Shown in pieces: positions 1-6,112 of a stretch of DNA of 10,420 nt. The notes beneath the pieces were generated by a model that was not told where the DNA came from, made no database searches, and worked only from the letters and a program-made list of their open reading frames with translations. Position numbers and translations under genes: made by a program. Source of the stretch: Pirellulales bacterium. GTDB lineage: Bacteria > Planctomycetota > Planctomycetia > Pirellulales > JALHLM01. Every line of letters starts with the position of its first letter. Within the stretch, counting starts at the first letter, position 1. Location of the stretch: assembly GCA_022844585.1 (NCBI GenBank), contig JALHLM010000185.1, forward strand, positions 1 through 10,420, written 5' to 3'.

Positions 1-1064
1 GGCGCCGAGCCAGTGCGGGGTGGGGCGCCAGCGCGAGGCGCGGCGCCACTGCGGGGTGGCGCACCACTACGGGGCGCAGCGCTGCCGGCACGCGGCGGCC
101 GGCGCTCGGGACGCGGGCGATCTCCGTCGCGCGAACGACTTCGCGTATCGCGCTCGCGCGAGTTCTCGCGATCCCCTTCGCCGGAATTACGCAGCCAGCC
201 GACTTCTTCCGAAGTCAGCCGCCGCCATTCACCGGGCTGCATTTCTTTCAGCTTGACGCCGCCAATCGAGACGCGTTTCAGTCGCATCACCTTGTGGCCA
301 AGCCGCGCGAGGATACGGCGAATCTCGCGATTGCGCCCTTCGCGCAACACAATCTCCAACGTCGCGCTTTGTTTGTGTTCCGCGCGAACTTCCGCGCGTT
401 CCGCACGCACCCAGGCTTCCGCCAGCCGCACGCCTTCGGTGAGTTGCGCCAACTCTTCGCGCGTCGGCACGCCGGCGACCAACACGTGGTACACCTTCGG
501 CACGCCGTAGCGCGGGTGCGCCAGCATGTTGGCCAACTCGCCGTCGTTGGTGACGAGGATCAAGCCCTCGCTCTCCATGTCGAGCCGGCCGACCGTGAAC
601 AACCGCTCGCGCATCCGCGGCAGGAGATCGATCACGCGCTGACGTCCATCGGGATCATCGTTCGTGCAAACCACGCCGCGCGGTTTGTTGATGACGATGT
701 ATTCCCGGCGGTTGCGCAGCTTCAGCACTTCGCCATCGACGCGAATTTCCTGCTTGGACGGATCCACCGTGGTGCCCAACTCGCGCACCACCTGGCGATC
801 GATTTCCACGCGGCCCGCGAGGATCAATTCCTCGCATTGCCGCCGGCTATCGATGCCGGCCGCCGCCATGATTTTTTGCAGCCGCTCGCGGCCGTCATCC
901 GGCCGCGCCGCGTCACGAGGGGGCCGCTGAGGCGGGCGCGCCCTGCGCGGGCCTCCCGGCGGACGCCCGCCGGGCTTTCCACTGTAGGGACGGCTCTGGC
1001 CGCCGCGTGGCGGGCCATTATTGCCGCGTGCCGGTCGCGGGCCCCGGGGCTTGTTTTCGTTCAT
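1..1064 (-). CDS. RsuA/RluB-family rRNA pseudouridine synthase, C terminus cut by window edge
   Basis: Predicted to isomerise one uridine of ribosomal RNA to pseudouridine in the cytoplasm. About 354 residues are visible, with no stop before the left edge. Residues 1-58 form a Pro/Arg/Gly-rich disordered extension. An S4 RNA-binding domain follows at about 60-105 (RLQKIMAAAGIDSRRQCEEL). The catalytic domain then carries INKPRGVVCT, the family GRLD motif with catalytic Asp at residue 162 (VGRLDMESEGL), VTNDGELA and GRNREIRRIL. The core ends near residue 290. The rest is a low-complexity Arg/Ser/Pro/Gly tail with a hexapeptide repeat. The ATG at 1064-1062 is supported by a GGAGG nine bases upstream. 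The family assignment is firm. Whether the target is 23S (RluB-like) or 16S (RsuA-like) rRNA cannot be told, so no symbol is given. It is separated by 254 bp and a terminator from the upstream gene, so it is probably transcribed alone. Confidence 0.92.
   Translation of the reverse strand, partial: MNENKPRGPRPARGNNGPPRGGQSRPYSGKPGGRPPGGPRRARPPQRPPRDAARPDDGRERLQKIMAAAGIDSRRQCEELILAGRVEIDRQVVRELGTTVDPSKQEIRVDGEVLKLRNRREYIVINKPRGVVCTNDDPDGRQRVIDLLPRMRERLFTVGRLDMESEGLILVTNDGELANMLAHPRYGVPKVYHVLVAGVPTREELAQLTEGVRLAEAWVRAERAEVRAEHKQSATLEIVLREGRNREIRRILARLGHKVMRLKRVSIGGVKLKEMQPGEWRRLTSEEVGWLRNSGEGDRENSRERDTRSRSRDGDRPRPERRPPRAGSAAPRSGAPPRSGAAPRAGAPPRTGSA
9..80 (-). repeat. Four 18-bp tandem repeats coding an Ala/Pro/Arg/Gly hexapeptide
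   Basis: Within the C-terminal tail of the pseudouridine synthase, the minus strand codes for AAPRSG, APPRSG, AAPRAG and APPRTG in succession. That is four 18-bp units differing at a few bases. The consensus A-[AP]-P-R-[STA]-G is proline- and arginine-rich and expected to be disordered and basic, as in many RNA-binding tails. The array may continue past the left edge. Confidence 0.8.
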
Positions 1065-1073
1065 GGCACCTGT

Positions 1074-1078
1074 CCTCC
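1074..1078 (-). promoter_or_regulatory. Shine-Dalgarno of the pseudouridine synthase gene
   Basis: The minus strand reads GGAGG here, nine bases before the ATG at 1064-1062. It fixes the start upstream of the Pro/Arg/Gly-rich extension and shows that the extension is translated. No other in-frame start before the S4 domain has such a site. Confidence 0.75.
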
Positions 1079-1246
1079 GTCGCAAATATGTCAATTCAAC
1101 CAGCGCGATGTACGCGCCATCTCTTGCGCGGCATGCCACTTGGAACCAGCGATTCTAATCCAAGAGTCCCCGTTCCCCCAGGGACTCCAGACCCGCCAAA
1201 TCCGACGTCGAGCCAGAATCGAGGCGAAATACCGGCCTGCGCAAAC

Positions 1247-1286
1247 AAAAAGGCCGTTCCCAGCATCTTTGGAACTGGGAACGGCC
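1247..1286 (-). terminator. Rho-independent terminator of the PEP-CTERM gene
   Basis: A perfect 12-bp inverted repeat, GGCCGTTCCCAG at 1252-1263 and its complement at 1275-1286, encloses an 11-base loop. Read on the minus strand it is followed at once by TTTTTGTTT. It begins 33 bp after the stop of the minus-strand PEP-CTERM gene, so it should end that transcript. The plus side has no T-run, so it is one-directional. The remaining spacer, 1065-1246, holds nothing else I can identify apart from the pseudouridine synthase ribosome binding site. Confidence 0.88.
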
Positions 1287-1318
1287 CGAATTTGCGATCG
1301 AAAGGGTCGACGAATCGC

Positions 1319-2482
1319 CTATTTGCGCCGCCGAGCCAGGAGCGCCAACGCACCCAGGGTCAGCAATGCCCAGGAACTCGGTTCCGGAACCTCATAGATC
1401 TGAACTTCGCTCAGACCCATGAAGTCATTGCCGGCCCCGTGATTGACCAGATTTTCGAGCTTAATGTACCGAGCCGTCGTCCCGGTGAGATCGATGATCT
1501 GACCGAAATCGACGTCATCCGTGCCCGGAGCGATGGTCAACTCTTGCCCGGTGATGAGCGTCGTGAACACCTTATCCTCGCCAGCGACCAGGATGTCGGC
1601 CGTCTTGATGCCGCGAACCAACAGGTCGTCACGGCCTGGCAACGCTTCGTTGTAGTTCCAGATCACCATCCGATCGAGCAGCTTCTCGGCACCGACATCA
1701 AACACGATGAATGGGTCGAGGTCGAATTGCTCCGGCGGCACGTTCGGGAAAGAGCCCTGATTGAGCCACATCATGCCGTCCGGGGCGCGACTGTGAACTT
1801 TGCCCCCCATACCGGCGTGGTTGACGAGGTAACCGGCTCCGCGATTGAACCCGAACAGATTGCTGGAGACCTCGTCAATCGTCGTCGGCAGCGGCAGTTC
1901 GCGCGATTCGCCCGGAGCGAGCGTACCATCGAACCGCACTTCGCTCAGACCGGCAAAGGCGAGGCCGTCTCCGGCGTTCGTGATGTTGTCAATCCGCACG
2001 TACCGCGCCGTCGCTCCGCCAAGTGCAATCGACTGCGAAAAATCACCGGGCGTACCGGGCGCGACGGTGAAAGCTTGAGCGTCGATCAACGGCGAGAACA
2101 CCTGGTCGGCGCCGGCCACCGAGATGCGGGCGGAACTGATGCCACGCGACGGCAGCCCAGACTCGTTGTAATTCCAGACCTTCAAAGTATCGACCACATA
2201 CGCCGCGCCCAGATCGAACGTGATCTGCGGCGTCGTGTCATTCGGCGCGGCGAAGGTGCCATTCGTGAGCCACATGCCCCCGTCGGGAACATTCGAATGT
2301 TCGTCGCCGGTCAAACCGGATTGATCCACGGTATGGATAGCGGTGCGGTCAAAACCGCCCCCCAAGCCCGAAGATGCTGACGCGGAAACAAGCGGAATAA
2401 CGTTCGCGCGTGCGACGTCTCCGGAAATCAAACTGAACATGGCCAGGCCCAGGCCCGCCAGCGCGCAACAGCGCATCAACAT
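1319..2482 (-). CDS. PEP-CTERM sorting protein with duplicated discoidin-like domain
   Basis: A 387-residue exported protein of unknown substrate. Residues 1-26 are a signal peptide with a hydrophobic core (ALAGLGLAMFSL) and an ARA-type cleavage site. Two homologous domains follow, about 29-190 and 195-364. They share DGxMWLxxGxF, a VWNYNE motif, APGT, TARY and GLSEV, in the manner of F5/8-type (discoidin-like) carbohydrate- or surface-binding beta domains. Residues 365-387 are a PEP-CTERM signal: VPEPSSWALL, a hydrophobic stretch and a terminal RRRK. In this system an exosortase processes the tail at the membrane, and none is encoded in the window. The start at 2482 is chosen because GGAAGGGGG lies six bases upstream and because the signal peptide then begins at once. 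An upstream in-frame ATG at 2566 would put 28 polar residues ahead of it. The gene has its own promoter candidate and terminator, so it looks monocistronic. Confidence 0.9.
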   Translation of the reverse strand: MLMRCCALAGLGLAMFSLISGDVARANVIPLVSASASSGLGGGFDRTAIHTVDQSGLTGDEHSNVPDGGMWLTNGTFAAPNDTTPQITFDLGAAYVVDTLKVWNYNESGLPSRGISSARISVAGADQVFSPLIDAQAFTVAPGTPGDFSQSIALGGATARYVRIDNITNAGDGLAFAGLSEVRFDGTLAPGESRELPLPTTIDEVSSNLFGFNRGAGYLVNHAGMGGKVHSRAPDGMMWLNQGSFPNVPPEQFDLDPFIVFDVGAEKLLDRMVIWNYNEALPGRDDLLVRGIKTADILVAGEDKVFTTLITGQELTIAPGTDDVDFGQIIDLTGTTARYIKLENLVNHGAGNDFMGLSEVQIYEVPEPSSWALLTLGALALLARRRK

Positions 2483-2488
2483 GGAGTT

Positions 2489-2497
2489 CCCCCTTCC
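2489..2497 (-). promoter_or_regulatory. Shine-Dalgarno that sets the PEP-CTERM gene start
   Basis: The minus strand reads GGAAGGGGG, six bases before the ATG at 2482-2480. This favours that ATG over the in-frame ATG at 2566 and over the ATG two codons further in (2476). Confidence 0.7.
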
Positions 2498-2564
2498 AAA
2501 GGTGTCGACATCAAAGCCCAACGCCGATCTCTGTTCGCGCGCACCGCCATTGAAGCTGCCGCAC

Positions 2565-2594
2565 ACGGTAGAGCGCCCGGCGGTCCCCTGTCAA
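2565..2594 (-). promoter_or_regulatory. Sigma-70-like promoter candidate for the PEP-CTERM gene
   Basis: On the minus strand a perfect TTGACA (-35, 2594-2589) is followed after 18 bp by TACCGT (-10, 2570-2565). The -10 is weak. Transcription would start near 2556, leaving a leader of about 75 bases before the ATG at 2482. The site lies in the 167-bp spacer behind the secretin-like gene, where a promoter for the next gene would be expected. I see nothing else in that spacer. Confidence 0.5.
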
Positions 2595-2649
2595 CGATTT
2601 TCCGTGAAATCGCCAGGTTTTTCCGCGAATGCAAAGAAACGCGGGCAGC

Positions 2650-3906
2650 CTAATAACGGCCGTTCGACACGCGACCGGCCGTTTTGCCGTCGCCAGCCTT
2701 GGCCGGCGGCGTGACCACTGTCCCGCGGCTTTCCAGGAAGAGCAGCACTTCGGCCCGATCCGGACCGCCGGTAGGCAGCGGAAGCGTCTTTTCCAGCAGA
2801 TTCTCGTTGCGGGGCGTGGGCGAGGGAACAATCCCCAGGCTGATGACCAGCACTTCGTCGACGCTCCAACGGAACGTCTCTTTGACCCGCAATTGCGAAC
2901 GCTGTGCCACTTCGATTTTAGTGCGCTGCGTCGACAGCAACGCCGTGCCCGTTTCGATCGCCACCGGCACGATCCGCTCCACCTGATCGATGTTGCACTT
3001 CACGAGGGCATCGATCGACGCGCCGTCCCGGGCAACTAGCGGTGTCAACTCGACTGCGATCCCTTCCTCGATGTCCGCGAGCTTCGGTTCGTACGTAGCG
3101 ATGCCTGCCAGGCCCGGCAACAAGTGCTGCGTGAAAGTGCGCGTCCGCAGCGAGGAGACCACGGTCGGCTGCCCGTTCTGCACCAAGAGTTGGGGCGAGC
3201 CGTATTCCGTGTAGTCGCTGCGCTTTTTCAATTCCGCCAGGAGAATCGCCGCGTCTTCCTTCGCCACTAACCAAGCTTGCACGCCCGCGGATTGCACCTC
3301 GACCGGCGCCAACTTCGCGGGCGCTCGTGAACGCCAATTGGGATTCGACAACGAAATCAATCGCAGTCCGCACGCGTGATTGGCTTCCGCGGGATTGACG
3401 AACCGATCCACCACACCCGCCACGGTCGCCTGCATCTCGGGCGTGTGATAGACGCGCAGCGTGCTGGGCGTCGCGCTCAATATTCCCAGCGGCTCGGAGT
3501 GCCAGACTTCGTACCCGGTCTCGCGCAGAATCCAGTCGATGATCGGCTGTTGCGGATGCGGCAGCGCGCTCGCGCGCTCGGCGAAAGGACTGATGTCGTA
3601 GTCGCGCCAGACCTGGCCATGTTCATTGGGAAGCGCGCCGGTTCCACGAGTAACCCGGGCGCCGCCGCCGGAAGTCTTGGGGCTTACGGGACTCAGGTCA
3701 TTCTCGGCCGGGCTTTCCGCCGCGGCCGGTCGGACGCCGGCTTCGGTCGCCGGAGCTGCCTGATCGAGCGGTTCGATCGGCCGTGTCTTCACCCTCGATT
3801 TTTCTCTTGGCACACCGCTTTTCGCACGTTGCGCCGCGACAGGCTCCGCCGGCAGCAAGAGCGCTGCCAGAGTGGCGGTCCACATCACGATCGAACGGGC
3901 ATCCAT
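2650..3906 (-). CDS. Exported secretin-like protein (type II/III secretion-type domain)
   Basis: 418 residues from the ATG at 3906, which has GGAG nine bases upstream. Residues 1-26 are a signal peptide (hydrophobic TATLAALLLPAEPVAA). Residues 27-100 are a Pro/Ala/Ser-rich linker. Residues 103-172 open with YDISPF and end with HTPEMQATVAGVVDRFVN, the pattern of secretin N-domains. Residues 280-360 (GIAVELTPLVARDGASIDAL, then VPVAIETGTALLSTQRTKIE and VDEVLVISLGIV) follow the layout of the secretin core: an amphipathic strand series ending in a strand like the usual 'VVIGG' strand. A true secretin is usually longer, and the core here looks incomplete, so pore formation is doubtful. A scaffold or periplasmic role is equally possible. 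No other secretion-pathway genes are nearby. The ORF extends upstream to 4203, but that part is heptamer-repeat DNA and spacer. Assignment to the secretin superfamily is by pattern only. Confidence 0.65.
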   Translation of the reverse strand: MDARSIVMWTATLAALLLPAEPVAAQRAKSGVPREKSRVKTRPIEPLDQAAPATEAGVRPAAAESPAENDLSPVSPKTSGGGARVTRGTGALPNEHGQVWRDYDISPFAERASALPHPQQPIIDWILRETGYEVWHSEPLGILSATPSTLRVYHTPEMQATVAGVVDRFVNPAEANHACGLRLISLSNPNWRSRAPAKLAPVEVQSAGVQAWLVAKEDAAILLAELKKRSDYTEYGSPQLLVQNGQPTVVSSLRTRTFTQHLLPGLAGIATYEPKLADIEEGIAVELTPLVARDGASIDALVKCNIDQVERIVPVAIETGTALLSTQRTKIEVAQRSQLRVKETFRWSVDEVLVISLGIVPSPTPRNENLLEKTLPLPTGGPDRAEVLLFLESRGTVVTPPAKAGDGKTAGRVSNGRY

Positions 3907-3954
3907 GCCACGGCGCTCCACGCCGACGAAAGTCTCGAAACCCGAGGGCGGCGG

Positions 3955-3984
3955 AGTATACGGGACTTGCGAGAAATACAACAA
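3955..3984 (-). promoter_or_regulatory. Sigma-70-like promoter candidate for the secretin-like gene
   Basis: The minus strand has TTGTTG (-35, 3984-3979), an 18-bp spacer and TATACT (-10, 3960-3955). Transcription would start near 3948 and leave a leader of about 40 bases before the ATG at 3906. The -10 matches consensus at five of six positions. The -35 is weaker. Confidence 0.5.
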
Positions 3985-4099
3985 GACAGAAACCGTCGCG
4001 ACACAACCGGGCGTTCTGGGGAAACTGGGCGAACGGCCTGGCTCCATGCGGCAGAATCTACCGCCGGGCTGGAACGCAGGATACGATGGCATTAATCGA

Positions 4100-4134
<35 letters not shown>

Positions 4135-4135
4135 C

Positions 4136-5932
4136 TTGTTCGTCGGTCCGGTTTTCGCCCGCGAGTTGGTCACCGCCCCGCGCAGTTGGCGTCTGTTCGC
4201 CACCCGCGCGGCCTATGTTGCCGCGCTCTTCTTGCTGGTTTGCACCACGTTTCTGGCCTTCCGGTTTTCGCAGCAGCGGCTGACCATCGGAGACTATGCC
4301 CGGTACGGGACGTTCTTGTTCCAACTGCTGGCCCGGCTGCAACTTGTGGTGCTGACGTTCTTCGCAGCGCTCTCGGCAGCGGCCGCCGTGGCCCATGAGA
4401 AAGACCGCCGCACGCTGGAACTACTGCTCCTGACGCGGCTCAACAATTCCGAGTTGGTCCTCGGCAAACTGCTGGCCAGCATTCTTCGCATCTTGATGGT
4501 GCTGGCGGCCGCGTTTCCCTTGTTTGTTTTCATCGCCCTGTTCGGTGGCATCTCGATCGGTCAGATCATCCGAGTATTCGCGGTAACGCTCGCCACGGTC
4601 CTCGCTGCCGGCAGCCTGGGCGGATTACTGGCCCTGTGGCGCGAAAAAACCTTCCAGACGTTGGCCCTCACGGCCATGACGTTGGCCGCGTGGTTCGCGC
4701 TGGGCGAGATCATCGCCGCCGGAGTGTTCGGCGCATCCATTCGCGGCGCTAGCGCCGCCCAGTGGGCCGAGACCCTCACGCCGTGGCGTGCCGTGCTGGC
4801 GGCCACCCGCGCACAATACGCCTCGGGTTCGTCCATCGATTTCCTGCGCTCGGTCGTCGGCGGCTACGCCGTGTTCGGGCTCGGCTTGGCCGCGGTGTTC
4901 AACGCCATCGCTGTCTGGCGGGTGCGCGTTTGGAATCCCACGCGCACGCAGCGCCTCGTGCTGGCCGACGACAAGGAAGGCACGATCTTCACCGGTCGCC
5001 AATCCGCCACGACAGAAGTCGCCGCGCCGGCCGTCACGACCAGGCAGCCGCGACCGTCGCGCGCCGTGTGGGATAACCCCATTCTCTGGCGCGAGATACG
5101 CACCTGGGCGTACGGCACGAGAATCCTCATGATTCGTGTCGCCTACCTGGCGATGTTCGCGCTGGCCGCCATTGCCGCGCAACGTGCCGTGAATGCTGCG
5201 ACGTTTGCCCATCGCGCCGATATCGCCACGCCGCTGGCGTTGCTCTCCGTGCTGAGTCTGGTGCTCGTCAACGCGCAAGCGGTGACGTCGATCACCAGCG
5301 AGCGGGACGCCCGAGCACTCGACCTGCTATTGGTCACCGACCTGACGCCGAAAGAAATCATCTTCGGCAAGCTCGCCGGCGCGCTCTACAACGCCAAGGA
5401 GATGATCCTGCTGCCGTTGGCGCTCTGCGTCTATCTGGCCTGGAACGGCGCGATCGGCGGCGAGAACCTATTCTTTGTCTGCGTCGGCCTAGTCGTCCTC
5501 GTGGCCTTCGTCACGATGCTCGGCGTCCATTGCGGGATGACCTATGGCAGCTCACTGGCCGCGATCACAGTGAGTCTCGGCACCGTATTTTTTCTATTCG
5601 TCGGCGTCTGGGTCTCGATGCAGATCATGGCCGCCTTCCGCGGCGATTTCTATCGCCAGTTCCCGGTCTTCCTGCTGATCAACCTCGTCGGCGCGTTGTC
5701 CCTCTACGTGGCCCTCGGCATGCGCAACCCCTCGACCGCGCTCGCCATCGCCACCTTCTTCGCCCCGTTCGCGACGTTTTACTCCATCACCAGCTTCGAA
5801 CTCGGCAACACGCTGGGCGTGTTCCTCACCGTCGCGACCACCTACAGCTTCGCCACGCTGGCCATGCTGGTCCCCGCCCTCTTCGAATTCGACATCGCCA
5901 CCGGCCGAACCACCGGCGGCGATGTCGGGTGA
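4136..5932 (+). CDS. Double (fused) ABC-2-type transporter permease
   Basis: About 598 residues of integral membrane protein, the permease part of an ABC-2-type exporter. It is an internal duplication. Half one has FARELVTAPR (6-15), a first membrane helix near 23-43, then EKDRRTLELLLLTRLNNSEL (from 88) and LGKLL. Half two has NPILWREIRTWAYG (314-327), a helix near 330-350, then ERDARALDLLLVTDLTPKEI (from 389) and FGKLAG. Further hydrophobic helices follow each motif. The charged segment between the first helices of each half is typical of this family, where it probably contacts the ATPase. No ATPase gene is in the window. The start is uncertain. The conserved sequence begins at VGPVFAREL, so the TTG at 4136 is used, but it has no clear ribosome binding site. 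An ATG at 4046 would add 30 residues translated from the heptamer repeat and spacer. The last 58 codons are duplicated at 7984-8168. Confidence 0.87.
   Translation: MFVGPVFARELVTAPRSWRLFATRAAYVAALFLLVCTTFLAFRFSQQRLTIGDYARYGTFLFQLLARLQLVVLTFFAALSAAAAVAHEKDRRTLELLLLTRLNNSELVLGKLLASILRILMVLAAAFPLFVFIALFGGISIGQIIRVFAVTLATVLAAGSLGGLLALWREKTFQTLALTAMTLAAWFALGEIIAAGVFGASIRGASAAQWAETLTPWRAVLAATRAQYASGSSIDFLRSVVGGYAVFGLGLAAVFNAIAVWRVRVWNPTRTQRLVLADDKEGTIFTGRQSATTEVAAPAVTTRQPRPSRAVWDNPILWREIRTWAYGTRILMIRVAYLAMFALAAIAAQRAVNAATFAHRADIATPLALLSVLSLVLVNAQAVTSITSERDARALDLLLVTDLTPKEIIFGKLAGALYNAKEMILLPLALCVYLAWNGAIGGENLFFVCVGLVVLVAFVTMLGVHCGMTYGSSLAAITVSLGTVFFLFVGVWVSMQIMAAFRGDFYRQFPVFLLINLVGALSLYVALGMRNPSTALAIATFFAPFATFYSITSFELGNTLGVFLTVATTYSFATLAMLVPALFEFDIATGRTTGGDVG
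5748..5921 (+). repeat. Direct repeat copy A: permease 3' end inside the intact gene
   Basis: 174 bp that recur at 7984-8157 in the same orientation, offset 2236 bp, without gaps and with seven mismatches by eye (about 96% identity). This copy codes the last ~58 residues of the permease, from IATFFAPF to ATGRTTGG. The two copies bracket the ELWxxDGT gene at 6113-7945. Confidence 0.95.
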
Positions 5933-5981
5933 CGGCGGACTTGGGTCGTGTGCTTTCGATGGAAAGATGAAGCGCAATCCT

Positions 5982-6003
5982 AGCGCATTTCGCGCTTTTC
6001 TTT
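5982..6003 (+). terminator. Weak Rho-independent terminator candidate after the permease
   Basis: AGCGC (5982-5986), a five-base loop and GCGCT (5992-5996) are followed by a T-rich run, TTTCTTT. It starts 50 bp after the permease stop. The stem is only 5 bp, so this is tentative. The rest of the 5933-6112 spacer shows no clear promoter. A CATACT at 6022-6027 could be a -10 for the downstream gene but lacks a -35. Confidence 0.35.
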
Positions 6004-6112
6004 CGCAATCGCGACAATTACCATACTGCTGCGGGAAGTAGTTCCGTCCGCCGCATCGCGTTCATGTACCAGTCCTGCCGATTTTTCGCCAATCCCGCAA
6101 GAGCGCTCGACT

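Noticed and set aside
294..1397. Long open frame on the plus strand (367 codons)
   Set aside because: It is antisense to the pseudouridine synthase, whose family motifs are unmistakable on the minus strand. The plus-strand translation is Arg/Ala/His-rich with no recognisable domain, as expected of a shadow frame in GC-rich DNA.
1007..2380. Long open frame on the plus strand (457 codons)
   Set aside because: It is antisense to the PEP-CTERM gene, which has signal peptide, sorting tail, ribosome binding site and terminator. The plus-strand product shows no signal or domain.
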